Assembly: GCA_947471505.1 (NCBI GenBank)
Contig: CANIWM010000029.1
Coordinates: 1-62,120 of the forward strand
Direction of reading: 5' to 3'
DNA from: Chthoniobacteraceae bacterium
GTDB taxonomy: Bacteria; Verrucomicrobiota; Verrucomicrobiia; Chthoniobacterales; Chthoniobacteraceae
DNA length: 62,120 nt
This document shows positions 7,401-15,896 of this stretch, one piece after another. The notes below the pieces were generated by a model. It worked only from the letters and a program-made list of their open reading frames with translations, was not told the origin of the DNA and ran no database searches. Every line of letters starts with the position of its first letter. The stretch's first letter is position 1. The position numbers and the translations under genes were made by a program.

Positions 7401-9672
7401 TCTTGATGAAGACGTAGTGATTCCACTGCCCCTCCCAGCGTGCCGTGTTTGGCTCGCCGACGGACACGCGGTGCAGAGACGGATCGCAACAATCCGTCGT
7501 GTCCCAATAAATCACCGAGTTGCTCCACGGCAGATGCGCGGCGAGTCTGCGCGAGCCGCCGCCGTCGGCGTTTGAGCCCGCGTAGAAAATGAAATCACCG
7601 CTGGGCTGGAGCGTCGCGTCGCCGTTCACCCAAAGGCTCAGCGAGATGGCGTCGTTCGTCGCGCTGCTGTCGAAAGCACCACTCGCAGCGGCCGGCACGC
7701 TCATAAAGCCGGTGCCGCCAAACGTCATCGCGCGGTCCCCGGCCACGCCGGTTCTCCCGCCGGCATTCGCAGTGTAGGTCGCCGTCGTGAGCGTGCCAGT
7801 GCGGCCATTGCCGCTCGCATCCGCAGCCGACGCCGCGTTGCTCGCGTCGTTGAAATTCCAAAATCCGAGCATCCCGCCTCCGCCGATGTTTTGGTCGAAG
7901 CCGAGCCCCGCCGTCCCGCTCGTCCACGGCGCATCATTAAAAGTCCTGCTCTCCCAACCGGCCACCGCCGCGCCGGGCACGAGCCATTTCACCGCAGCAC
8001 CAGCGGTAATGAGCGGTGTGCCGCCGAGCAATGCGCCGGTGCCGAAACTCGCGTTTTGCTTTTGCGCGCCATACGTCCACGCACTCGCGACCGTTGCCCC
8101 GTCCGGCTTCACCAGCGCGAGAAAGCCGGACTCCTTTTTCAGCTTGAAACCAGTGTGCAACTCCGCGCCCGCCACTGCCCGGTCTTTCCCCGAAGCGAAA
8201 ACAATCACCCTGGTCCCCGCCGCGATGTTCAGCGTGGGGAACCGCCATTTTGCGAGCGTCGTTGCGGAATCGGTAAGATACCAGCCGTTCAAATTCGCCG
8301 GAGTCGGCCCCGGATTGTATATCTCGATCCAGTCCGAAGATGCGCCGTCTTCATCGCGCAGACCGCCCGCATTGTCCGCCATGAATTCGCTGATGACCGG
8401 ACGCGGCGCAGGCAGCGCGGTATTCAGCGTCACGCTCCAGCCCGCACCGGCAAAAGGATTGCCCGCCGTGTCCGCGATTCCATGAGCCGCGGCCCACGTA
8501 AAATTCACCACGCCATTTGCCGGCTGAGGAAAGCCAAACGCGTATCGCAGCGGAGTCAGTTGCGTCACAACGGTTGCCGCCACGCCATTCACCAAAAGGT
8601 CCGCCGCATTCACACCCGCCACCGCTTCGCTAAAAGTTACCTCCGTTTGAAAAAGCTCCGCCAGCAGCGTCCCGGCGGTCGGGTCGGTCGAGGAGATTGT
8701 CGGTGCGAGCGTGTCCACGACCGGGCCAAACACTTCCAGTTCCGTGAATGCCAGATATTGCGCCAGCGTGGTTTCGACGCGGACGTAGCGCCCCGTTATC
8801 ACGCCGGGGAAATCGTGCGTCACATCAAACTGCACGCCGCCATTCACCGTCACATTGCGCGAGATATCGCCGAGCGTCGTGGAGTAAACCTCCGTGCCCG
8901 CAGCGTTGCGCACGCTCAAGCGCACCGACGTCGTCGTCACGCCATCGGTGCGATTAAAAATCGTCGCGTAATCGAGCGGACGATCCTGCCCGAGGTCCAC
9001 CTCCCAAAACTGCCCGGCGCTCTGATACGCGCTGTGGTAGATCGGATTTCCCGGCAGCGTGTAATTGCCGTCCAGCTTCCCATCATTCCCGTTCGTCGCG
9101 AGCGTGCCAAACGCCGCCGGCGATGACGTGACCGGCTTTCCCGTCGCCAAATTCACCGGACCATCCTGCACGCTGCCCCACACTTCGAACTCCGCAAACG
9201 TCATGAAATTCGGGCTTTGGTCCAGCTTCTCAATGCGCACCCGCCGCCCCATCACCCCGCGCATCGCCGAAGTGCCCCACACAGTATTCACCGCCGCCGT
9301 CGGGAGAAAACTCTGCTGCCACACAATCACGTTCGCATTGTCGCGGACCACGAGTTTGAAGTTCTCCATCGTGTTCTGCGCCGCATCTGTGCGCGGCCAA
9401 ATCATGACGCGGTCGAGACGGAAATTTGCGCCCAGGTCCACTTCCCAAAAGGTCGGCGGATTCGTCTCCGCGCCCGCCGTGTGAAAAACCGACAGGCCGC
9501 CGAAGTAGTTGCCATCCCGATTCCCATCGCTGCCATCCGTGAACTGACTCGCCGGCGCATTCGTGTAAACGCTCGACCCCGTCGGCACCCCCGCCGGAGC
9601 GAGATTCGACACGCCCGGCGCAGCGAATAAAGGAGCCGCGGCAGCAAGCAGCGTGAGCAGGAGTTGTTTCAT
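4429..9672 (-). CDS. Giant secreted CotH-domain protein with F5/8C, lamin-tail and LamG modules
   Basis: A 1747-aa exported protein. Domain order from the sequence: signal peptide 1-18; two F5/8 type C-like galactose-binding modules (about 20-165 and 172-318); an Ig-like domain with 'TFSEAV' (about 325-420); a lamin-tail domain (RPVISEFMADN...SSDWIEIYNPG, about 424-535); a LamG/concanavalin module (about 600-825); and a chitobiase-C-like repeat near 985-1060 (ATIAYTTDGTDPS). A CotH module follows at about 1080-1450 (RAGSTDTW, LNGIYWGVYNIAEHPDDDF, FFPWDQE). Then come a second chitobiase-like repeat (LLYTLDGTDPR), a calcium-binding-like DSDNDGLGDEWE / DTDGDGHNN segment and a terminal beta domain (YTLQRSADLVTWTEA). 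CotH proteins are atypical protein kinases in spore coats; the role of these bacterial exoproteins is not established. It is monocistronic and convergent with the sulfatase. Confidence 0.85.
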   Translation of the reverse strand: MKQLLLTLLAAAAPLFAAPGVSNLAPAGVPTGSSVYTNAPASQFTDGSDGNRDGNYFGGLSVFHTAGAETNPPTFWEVDLGANFRLDRVMIWPRTDAAQNTMENFKLVVRDNANVIVWQQSFLPTAAVNTVWGTSAMRGVMGRRVRIEKLDQSPNFMTFAEFEVWGSVQDGPVNLATGKPVTSSPAAFGTLATNGNDGKLDGNYTLPGNPIYHSAYQSAGQFWEVDLGQDRPLDYATIFNRTDGVTTTSVRLSVRNAAGTEVYSTTLGDISRNVTVNGGVQFDVTHDFPGVITGRYVRVETTLAQYLAFTELEVFGPVVDTLAPTISSTDPTAGTLLAELFQTEVTFSEAVAGVNAADLLVNGVAATVVTQLTPLRYAFGFPQPANGVVNFTWAAAHGIADTAGNPFAGAGWSVTLNTALPAPRPVISEFMADNAGGLRDEDGASSDWIEIYNPGPTPANLNGWYLTDSATTLAKWRFPTLNIAAGTRVIVFASGKDRAVAGAELHTGFKLKKESGFLALVKPDGATVASAWTYGAQKQNASFGTGALLGGTPLITAGAAVKWLVPGAAVAGWESRTFNDAPWTSGTAGLGFDQNIGGGGMLGFWNFNDASNAASAADASGNGRTGTLTTATYTANAGGRTGVAGDRAMTFGGTGFMSVPAAASGAFDSSATNDAISLSLWVNGDATLQPSGDFIFYAGSNADGGGSRRLAAHLPWSNSVIYWDTTDCCDPSLHRVSVGEPNTARWEGQWNHYVFIKNGDTKEIWQNGTMLHSAQNTADFAAFRSLFLGASPGGGSGYHGLVDDFAVWDSALAPGEIAAIAAGGSPLAARRFTPHVATDVGAQMRNVNASICARLHFNVANPASLDVLLLRMRYDDGFVAYLNGVEVARRNAPTTPVFNSASASVRASGAALTQEQIDISAYAPLLVAGDNVLAIQGLNNSAADGGFLLQPELVAGTSLGGRYFASPTPGAANGAGYSGFTGDTSFSVKRGFYDTAQTVSITCITPGATIAYTTDGTDPSATNGTQSASPATVAVTTTTILRATAFGNDLAPANIDTHSYIFPNAVASQMRPASLGATWPSGQPTDFEMDPRVYSGAQPGYTVRDGLLSIPTLSVTVAPDGLWSAANGIYSLSSARGSFYERVASAEYIVPGQPLAGFSVRFGLRMHGNISRDKSFTPKHSFKMFFRGDYGDARLNYDLFGGGVDKFDQLILRAGSTDTWACSEWALVGIGPGGSNAYRWLRPWSSFVRDEWVRTTFVNMQQPSPRGRFVNLYLNGIYWGVYNIAEHPDDDFCADTIGGDADHWDTLKDFAELESGNLDAWNQLVSLAGAGLATDAQYQRLLGRNADGTPNPAYNVLLNEDSLIDYMLLHIFIGADDWPNHNWWAGRKSRGTTPGDGFHFFPWDQEISNENHTYERSSWGVIYQDANAANTPTQVYFAARSNPEFRRRFADRIQRHMFNGGALSQTANVARWASLTGQIDKAVVAESARWGDHQRPAQPYTRETDWLTHLSYMNGTYWPNINTAVLARLTAAGLWPARVAPAFSPFGGAVPITHTLSITNPNGSGTLLYTLDGTDPRAFGGGIASGAVTYSGPIGVNTPRTVKARVRTTSGEWSPMSEAAFTIIVDSDNDGLGDEWELANGFSLSANEAAQDTDGDGHNNLLEYRAGTDPRSPGSLLKFNAITRIANTVTLTFTARANRAYTLQRSADLVTWTEAATHAAESADHTATFTDTVIEPKTFYRLAPSVP

Positions 9673-9772
9673 GGAAAGAGTGGCGACAAATACATGCGCT
9701 GAAGGCGAGGCGCAAGGATCGCGATATTGACTCGTGCGGCTTTAGATGCGGATGCCCTGTGACCGTATTTGA

Positions 9773-9829
9773 GGAGCGTGGCACGCTGCACGGCTTCAGC
9801 GGGAAAGCGCGGCAATGCCTGTGCGCTCC
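9773..9829. repeat. Weak inverted repeat with GGAGCG/CGCTCC ends
   Basis: The 250-bp gap between the divergent CotH gene and korA contains GGAGCG at 9773 and its complement CGCTCC ending at 9829. A small hairpin (AGCGT-GGC-ACGCT) sits in the left arm. It resembles the GGAG-headed palindromes elsewhere in the window but is much weaker. Confidence 0.3.
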
Positions 9830-9922
9830 GATTTACTGGATTCTGTCAGTGCGGAATTCTTGACGCTTTAATCTTCGCTGGTAGCGTTCGCGTCCCAATC
9901 GTCCTTCTCCTTTTTAAAAACC

Positions 9923-11725
9923 ATGAGCGACAACACGTCCACCGCCACACCAAACGACAGTTCACGAACATCCGCCATCACCGAAAGCGTCATCCGTATT
10001 GCTGGGGATTCGCAGGACGGCATCCAAGCAATCGGCGGCTTTCTCGCCAGACTTGCTGGGCGCAGCGAGCAAGAGGTGATGACCTTCATGACTATTCCCT
10101 CGACGATTTCCGGCGGACCTTCGATTTTTCAAGTGCGCATTGGCTCGGGCGAAGTGCTCAGCGCCGGTGACGAGGCCGATGTGCTCCTGTGTTTTTACGA
10201 CCACAGCTATGCGAATCACATCAGCTCGCTGAAGCGTGGCGGAATCGTGCTTTACGATAGTGACCATGTGACGCCGAAAGAGGATATGCTTTCTGTCTAT
10301 CGCCACGTCGGGGTTGCCATTTCCAGCCTTACAGTTGAGGCCATCGGCGGCACTGGGCGTGACAAGGGGAAGAATATTTACGCTCTCGGGCTTATCGCGA
10401 AGATGTTCGATCTGAACGTGCCGAAACTCACGAAACTCATCGAGGAACGTTTCGGCGGGAAAGATCCTTCAATCGTCGCGAATGCGCTTAATTGTTTTAA
10501 CGGGGGCTACGGACACCAGATTCAGGGACTCATCGAGTCGTTCCGCTTCGAGCACGCGGAGAAGACGGGTGCGCCACAGGTGGTGATGAGCGGCAACGAG
10601 GCACTCGCCTACGGAATCATCGCGGCTGGCGTGCGGTTTGGTGCCGGTTACCCGATCACCCCGTGGAGCGAAATCATGGAACTGCTCCGCCGCGAGTTGC
10701 CGAAATACGGTGGCATGTTTGTGCAGACGGAGGACGAGATCGCGGCAATCTCGATGGCAATTGGCGGAAGCTACGCTGGTCGCGTTTCGGTGACCGGATC
10801 GAGCGGGCCTGGGATTTCGTTGAAGACTGAGGCGCTCGGCTGGGCTTCGATGGCTGAGATGCCGGTCGTAGTCATTGACGTGCAGCGCGGCGGACCGAGT
10901 ACGGGTATGCCGACCAATCAGGAGCAGAGCGATCTCAACATTGCGTGCTTTGGCGGTCACGGGGACAGCCCGCGGGTAGTGCTCGCGCCGTCAAGCGTCG
11001 AGGATTGCTTTTACACAGCGATCGAAGCTGTGAATATCGCGCGCAAATTCAGCACCCCAGTCATAATCCTCAGTGACCAGGCGATCGCCACGCGCATTGA
11101 GGCGTTTCCTTGCCCTGATTTGCAGAACATCTGCCAGGACATATCCCCCGATTTCACGCCCGTCGCGGATCACAAACCTTATGATCTGACGGCTGCCGAC
11201 GGCGTCACTCGCCACATCGCGCCCGGCACCCGCGTCGCGAGCGGAAAATACCCAGTCGCCACGGGCCTTGAGCATGACGAACTCGGCCACCCCACCGGCT
11301 CAGGGAAGCTCCACACGCAGATGAATGCCAAGCGTCGCAATAAGCTTCGCAAGCTCGCTTCGGAACTCCCGGTCCCGAAAATCTACGGGGCTACCGAAGG
11401 TCACGTGTTGCTCGTCGGTTGGGGGTCCAGCAAAGGCCCAATCGAAGAGGCTGTGAAACTTGGACGCTCGCAGGGCGAAGCCGTATCGGGTCTCCACATT
11501 AAATATATCAACCCACTCCCGAACGGCCTCGAGAATCTCTTCAATGGGTTCACCCATGTCGTAGTTTGCGAGATCAATGATGAAGGTCTTTACGGACACG
11601 GGCAACTCGCCTCGCTGCTCCGCTCGCGTTATTGCGACCCGCGCATTAAGAGCGTGACCAAGACCGACGGACTCCCGTGGAAGGTGAAAGACATCCTCAC
11701 ACGCGCACTCGCACTCACGAAGTAA
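9923..11725 (+). CDS. korA: 2-oxoacid:ferredoxin oxidoreductase, fused gamma-alpha subunit
   Basis: A 600-aa KorA-type subunit of the thiamine-pyrophosphate, ferredoxin-dependent 2-oxoacid oxidoreductases (2-oxoglutarate or pyruvate class). These oxidatively decarboxylate a 2-oxoacid to acyl-CoA while reducing ferredoxin, or run in reverse. The N-terminal 200 residues are the gamma (CoA-side) domain (IRIAGDSQDGIQAIGGFLA, GTGRDKGKNIYALG). The alpha domain follows (GNEALAYGIIAAG, FGAGYPITPWSEIMELL, TEDEIAAISMAIGGSYAG, VDVQRGGPSTGMPT). The conserved YPITP is present. The TPP-binding beta subunit follows after 15 bp, so the pair is an operon. No ferredoxin domain is fused, so an external ferredoxin is expected. 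Substrate preference cannot be read from the sequence. Confidence 0.92.
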   Translation: MSDNTSTATPNDSSRTSAITESVIRIAGDSQDGIQAIGGFLARLAGRSEQEVMTFMTIPSTISGGPSIFQVRIGSGEVLSAGDEADVLLCFYDHSYANHISSLKRGGIVLYDSDHVTPKEDMLSVYRHVGVAISSLTVEAIGGTGRDKGKNIYALGLIAKMFDLNVPKLTKLIEERFGGKDPSIVANALNCFNGGYGHQIQGLIESFRFEHAEKTGAPQVVMSGNEALAYGIIAAGVRFGAGYPITPWSEIMELLRRELPKYGGMFVQTEDEIAAISMAIGGSYAGRVSVTGSSGPGISLKTEALGWASMAEMPVVVIDVQRGGPSTGMPTNQEQSDLNIACFGGHGDSPRVVLAPSSVEDCFYTAIEAVNIARKFSTPVIILSDQAIATRIEAFPCPDLQNICQDISPDFTPVADHKPYDLTAADGVTRHIAPGTRVASGKYPVATGLEHDELGHPTGSGKLHTQMNAKRRNKLRKLASELPVPKIYGATEGHVLLVGWGSSKGPIEEAVKLGRSQGEAVSGLHIKYINPLPNGLENLFNGFTHVVVCEINDEGLYGHGQLASLLRSRYCDPRIKSVTKTDGLPWKVKDILTRALALTK

Positions 11726-11740
11726 CTGAAACATTTTTCC

Positions 11741-12700
11741 ATGAGCACCATCGCCATTCCAAACGAAACACTCCCACGCACCGGCATCGCCGCCACGTTA
11801 CCCGCGCCCGCGCCGCTCGCCGACGCAGACCGTAAACCGCTTACCAAAAAAGAAACCGCTGCCGATCACCCGACGTGGTGCCCCGGATGCGGCGACTTCA
11901 GTGTTCTCGCACTTTACTACAAGCTCATCGAGAAGCGGAAGATGCTGCATGAGAACATCTGCACCGTCGCGGGTATCGGCTGCTCGTCGCGCTTCCCGTA
12001 TTTCGTGCAAGCGCACGGTGCACACTTCATCCACGGGCGCGCTCTCGCATTCGCCAGCGGCGTGTCGCTCTCGCGGCCCGACTTGCATGTGTTCGTCTTC
12101 GGCGGCGACGGCGATGCGTTCTCCATCGGCGGCAACCACTTCACGCACACCGCCCGCAAAAACATCAAGCTGACCTACGTCGTCATGGACAACTTCGTCT
12201 ATGGCCTCACGAAAAAGCAGACGTCGCCTACTTCACCGATCGGCTTCAAATCGAAGACCGACGTAGGCGGCAGCACGGATCGTCCGGTAAACCCGATGAA
12301 GCAGGCCATCAGCGCAGGAGCCACCTTCGTGGGTCGTGCCACCGCCACGAACCTGCCGCATCTCCTCAAGCTCATGGAAGCAGCGATGGACCACGACGGC
12401 TTCTCGTTTATCGAATGCCTCAGTGAGTGCATTGAGTTTTTCCCTGGCGCGTTCGACGCCGCCATCCCACGCAAAGGCGGCACCTTCACCGAGATTCCCG
12501 CCGAGCACGACGTGACGGACGAATACGCCGCCTACAAACTCTGTGACGCCCCATGGCCCGGAGTGTTCGGCACCTTCTACAAAGTGGACCGCGCGACAAA
12601 GAACGCGAACGAGGCGAAGCTGATCACCGACAGTCGTGCGAAGCTCGCGGGTGTTCCCGACTGGCAGATTCTTCAACGGAATTTCGACCGGATGAAGTAG
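11741..12700 (+). CDS. korB: 2-oxoacid:ferredoxin oxidoreductase, beta (TPP-binding) subunit
   Basis: A 319-aa partner of the preceding subunit. The N-terminal cysteine pair lies in HPTWCPGCGDFSVL. The core carries GIGCSSRFPYFVQAHG, the TPP/Mg2+ segment FGGDGDAFSIGGNHF-HTARKN and VMDNFVYGLTKKQTSPTS, all characteristic of KorB/PorB. Active holoenzyme is (gamma-alpha/beta)2 in this class. The first 30 or so residues are a Pro/Ala-rich leader. Transcription likely ends in the 105-bp gap before the convergent AraC-type gene, where I see no clear terminator. Confidence 0.92.
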   Translation: MSTIAIPNETLPRTGIAATLPAPAPLADADRKPLTKKETAADHPTWCPGCGDFSVLALYYKLIEKRKMLHENICTVAGIGCSSRFPYFVQAHGAHFIHGRALAFASGVSLSRPDLHVFVFGGDGDAFSIGGNHFTHTARKNIKLTYVVMDNFVYGLTKKQTSPTSPIGFKSKTDVGGSTDRPVNPMKQAISAGATFVGRATATNLPHLLKLMEAAMDHDGFSFIECLSECIEFFPGAFDAAIPRKGGTFTEIPAEHDVTDEYAAYKLCDAPWPGVFGTFYKVDRATKNANEAKLITDSRAKLAGVPDWQILQRNFDRMK

Positions 12701-12805
12701 AGCAACGGGGTTGAGTCGATTTTATCGCAGCCTGCTTAGGATTTCCCCTCGCGCTGCCAAACGCAGGACGGCGAGTGATTGGCCTCTTGGTTGCTGCATT
12801 CGGGT

Positions 12806-13711
12806 TTAACCAGCCAGCGCCCGGCTCCGGTATTCCCCCGGGCTGATTCCAAATTCCCGCCGGAAGAGCCGATTGAAAAACGACAGTTGATTGAACCCAT
12901 TTCCAAACGCGATCGCGCTCACCGCATCCGTCGTTCCACGCAATGCGCGACAGACCGCTTGAAGACGCACCTGGCTCAGGAACGTCGAGAACGACTTGCC
13001 CGCGTGGCGATGGAACTGCCGCGCAAACGTCGCACGGCTCATCCCCGTGAGCGGCAGCAGCGCATCGAGGCGAATCGGCTCCCGGTAGTGCGCGAGGATG
13101 TAGCTCACCGCCCGCTGAATCGCGTCCTGCTGCTCCACCGTGCCATCCAGCGCAAACGGACGCGCCGCCAGCGCCCGCATTTCGCGAGTCGGCGCGCTCG
13201 CGAGCAGGCTCATCAGCTTCAAAAAAGCCACCAGCCGCGGCAGCCCGTTCAAGTGCTGGAGTTCGCCCATCATCTCCGCCGCCGCGCGCGCCGTTTCGCC
13301 CCGCAGATGTAGCCCGCGCTGCGCCTTCGTTGCCAGCGTTCGCAGCGGCTCCACCGCCTCGCCGAAGCTCCAAACCCCGTGCTCCATCGGGAAATCCCAC
13401 TGCAGCGCCATCCCCGTCGAGCTTCCATGCTGATGCCAGTAATGCGGCACGTTCGCGCCGATGAGGACCAAATCCCCCGAGTCGAAAAGCTCGATATGGT
13501 CCGCCACAAACCGCGTCCCCGACCCGCGCTGAATCAGCGTCAACTCCGTCGCCCGATGATAATGCCAATGGTCTCCCTGCCCCTGAATCGCCCGCGCCAC
13601 GCCGCCCCGAATCACGCTCACACGATCCACCCCCCGCGTCCATCGGAGCAGACGGAACGTCTCATCGGGAGCAAGTCGGATATCTTCACGCTGCACGGGC
13701 ATAGCTGGCAT
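12806..13711 (-). CDS. AraC-family regulator with N-terminal cupin sensor domain
   Basis: A 301-aa AraC/XylS-type regulator. The N-terminal half is a cupin sensor (GDHWHYHRATELTLIQRGSG, FDSGDLVLIGANVPHYWHQHG). The last 100 residues hold the double helix-turn-helix (LDALLPLTGMSRATFARQFHRHAG; IAFGNGFNQLSFFNRLFRREFG). An open frame continues upstream to 13828, but that would overlap the divergent isomerase gene. The ATGs at 13711 and 13702 leave a normal divergent promoter region of about 110 bp, so I chose 13711. Divergence from a xylose-isomerase-like gene suggests it regulates that sugar-metabolic unit in response to a sugar or sugar acid (inference). Confidence 0.85.
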   Translation of the reverse strand: MPAMPVQREDIRLAPDETFRLLRWTRGVDRVSVIRGGVARAIQGQGDHWHYHRATELTLIQRGSGTRFVADHIELFDSGDLVLIGANVPHYWHQHGSSTGMALQWDFPMEHGVWSFGEAVEPLRTLATKAQRGLHLRGETARAAAEMMGELQHLNGLPRLVAFLKLMSLLASAPTREMRALAARPFALDGTVEQQDAIQRAVSYILAHYREPIRLDALLPLTGMSRATFARQFHRHAGKSFSTFLSQVRLQAVCRALRGTTDAVSAIAFGNGFNQLSFFNRLFRREFGISPGEYRSRALAG

Positions 13712-13820
13712 GATTGGCGAAGCATCGTCGGATGCAAAGCAGTGAAATTGAGACGATAGTGTCAGTGTTTGCGCGGGGAGGCGTAGCGGCGGGGGCTGGC
13801 GGCGTGCGATGGTCGGGGAA

Positions 13821-14864
13821 ATGAGCACACCTACAAACTATCGTTTTTCATTCGGACCCTGGAACATCAGCGAAGGCGCGGACCCTTTTGGCGTCGAGGT
13901 CCGCAAGGCTTTCCCGCACGAGGAGAAGTTCGCGCTTTATCGCCCGCTGGGCTTTGAGGGCGCGCAGTTTCACGACGATGATGTGGTGCCGGGGATGGAT
14001 GCGCTGACGCCTGCGCAACTGATGGCGAAGGCGGGGGAGGTGAAGGCGATGCTGGCGAATCAAGGGCTGACGCCGGAGTTCGTCGCGCCGCGGTTGTGGT
14101 TTGCGGAGCAGACGACGGACGGGGCTTATACTTCGAACAGCGAGTCGGACCGGGCGTATGCGTGGGACCGCACGAAGAAGTGCATCGATATTGCGCGGGC
14201 GATTGACTGCAAGGGGATCGTGCTGTGGCTTTCCCGCGAGGGCACTTACATCCGCGAGGCGAAGGACGCGAAGCTGGCGTATCAGCGCTTGCTGGAGACG
14301 GTGAACGCGATGCTGGATTACGATAAGACGATCGAAATTTGGATCGAGCCGAAGCCCAATGAGCCGACGGACCAGGCGTATGTGCCGACCATCGGTCACG
14401 CGATCGCGATGTCGTATGCGTCGAAGGACCACAGCCGCGTGAAAGGGCTCATCGAGAGCGCTCACGCGATGCTCGCGGGACTCGACGCCAGCGACGAGAT
14501 GGCCTTCGCGCTCGCACACGACAAACTCGCGAGCGTCCATCTCAATGATCAGAACGGTCTGAAGTACGATCAGGACAAAAACTTCGGCGGAGCAAATCTG
14601 CGCGCGGCGTTTAACCAAGTCCGCGTGCTGGAAGAGAGCGGCTACGGCAGCCGAGGGGAGTTCATCGGGCTCGATGTGAAAGCGATGCGCACGCAGCGGG
14701 GATTCCCGGTGACGGATCATTTGAAAAACAGCCGCGAGCTTTTCCTGCACCTCGTGGAGAAGGTCCGCACGATGGACGAAACGCTCGTCGTGCAATTCCG
14801 TGAGGCGCGAGATTACGAAGCGCTGGAGCTTTACATCCTCAAGCATCTGATGGGCATTCGGTAA
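13821..14864 (+). CDS. Xylose isomerase-like sugar isomerase (TIM barrel)
   Basis: A 347-aa AP-endonuclease-2/xylose-isomerase-type TIM barrel. Family landmarks are FSFGPWNISEGADPFG at the N-terminus, GIVLWLSREG, the metal-ligand-rich IEIWIEPKPNEPTDQAY (EPKPNEP is the XylA signature) and LASVHLNDQN. The protein is shorter than classical XylA (about 390-440 aa), so the exact ketose/aldose pair is uncertain; related rhamnose-isomerase-like enzymes are alternatives. An in-frame ATG at 13809 exists, but the ATG at 13821 is preceded by GGGGA and gives the expected N-terminus. It heads a plus-strand run with an aldolase and an esterase. Confidence 0.8.
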   Translation: MSTPTNYRFSFGPWNISEGADPFGVEVRKAFPHEEKFALYRPLGFEGAQFHDDDVVPGMDALTPAQLMAKAGEVKAMLANQGLTPEFVAPRLWFAEQTTDGAYTSNSESDRAYAWDRTKKCIDIARAIDCKGIVLWLSREGTYIREAKDAKLAYQRLLETVNAMLDYDKTIEIWIEPKPNEPTDQAYVPTIGHAIAMSYASKDHSRVKGLIESAHAMLAGLDASDEMAFALAHDKLASVHLNDQNGLKYDQDKNFGGANLRAAFNQVRVLEESGYGSRGEFIGLDVKAMRTQRGFPVTDHLKNSRELFLHLVEKVRTMDETLVVQFREARDYEALELYILKHLMGIR

Positions 14865-14960
14865 CCATTCTTCGGCCCGGGAAATGGGCGAAAGTGCGCG
14901 AATATGATTTTCCTTTCGCGCCTTTTCGCATCTTTCGCGGGCAGTCATCCACCACACACT

Positions 14961-15794
14961 ATGAAACAATTTCGTCTCAACCGCCTTTTTAACGCCAAGT
15001 CCAACCGCTGCTTCGATGTCGCGGTGGATCATGGATTCTTCAACCAGCCCGGCTTTCTCGCCGGCATCGAAAACATCGCGAAGACCGTGCAGACGCTCGT
15101 GGCTGCGGGGCCCGATGCGATTCAGCTCACGCCGGGACAGGCGCGTCATTTGCAAGGCGTGCTCGGGCACGGCAAGCCGCGGCTCGTCCTGCGCACCGAC
15201 ACGGCAAACGTCTATGGTAAGGAGCTGCCAAGGGCGGCGTTTAGCGCGATGATCGAAGACGCGATGCTGCAAGCGGTGCGCCTCGATGCGGCGTGCGTTT
15301 GCGTGAATCTTTTCCAGATTCCCGGCGCGCCCGAGGTCACCGAACAGTGCATCACGAACATCCTGAAACTCAAAGTGCAGAGCGACCACTACGCGATGCC
15401 GATGATGGTGGAGCCGCTCGTTTTCCGCCCGAATTCCGAGGCCGGTGGATACATGGTCGATGGCGATGAAACGAAGATCGTCCACCTCGTTCGCCAAGCC
15501 GTGGAACTCGGTGCCGACGTGATCAAAGCCGACCCGACGGACGACGTTTCGCGCTACCACAAAGTCATCGAAGCCGCGAGCGGCATCCCGGTTCTCGTGC
15601 GTGGCGGTGGGAAGGTGAGCGACCAGGAAATCCTCGTCCGCACCCAAGGCCTGCTGGCGCAAGGTGCGAGCGGAATCGTGTATGGCCGCAACATTATCCA
15701 GCACGCCAACCCCGCCGGAATCGTCCGCGCGCTGATGGCGATGGTCCACGACGGCGCAAGCGTCGAGGCGGCGCTGGCGATGATTTCTGCGTAA
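14961..15794 (+). CDS. DhnA-type class I aldolase
   Basis: A 277-aa Schiff-base aldolase of the DeoC/LacD/DhnA (FbaB/LsrF-like) family. Visible landmarks are FDVAVDHGFFNQPG near the N-terminus, the strand PMMVEPLVF, the presumed Schiff-base lysine in GADVIKADPTDD, and the phosphate-binding PVLVRGGGK and GASGIVYGRNI segments. Such enzymes cleave phosphorylated ketoses or carry out LsrF-like thiolysis. Next to a sugar isomerase and AraC regulator it could complete a sugar-phosphate catabolic step, but no kinase is present here. The ATG at 14961 fits the family N-terminus; an upstream frame from 14904 would add 19 unlikely residues. Confidence 0.8.
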   Translation: MKQFRLNRLFNAKSNRCFDVAVDHGFFNQPGFLAGIENIAKTVQTLVAAGPDAIQLTPGQARHLQGVLGHGKPRLVLRTDTANVYGKELPRAAFSAMIEDAMLQAVRLDAACVCVNLFQIPGAPEVTEQCITNILKLKVQSDHYAMPMMVEPLVFRPNSEAGGYMVDGDETKIVHLVRQAVELGADVIKADPTDDVSRYHKVIEAASGIPVLVRGGGKVSDQEILVRTQGLLAQGASGIVYGRNIIQHANPAGIVRALMAMVHDGASVEAALAMISA

Positions 15795-15896
15795 GGCGCT
15801 CCGGGTTCGTCGAGCGATCGAAGAGGGAGTCGCAGTGGGGCGCGACGCGGCATGACGGATTGACTCGCGCATCCACCTGCTCGTAACGGTTGACCG

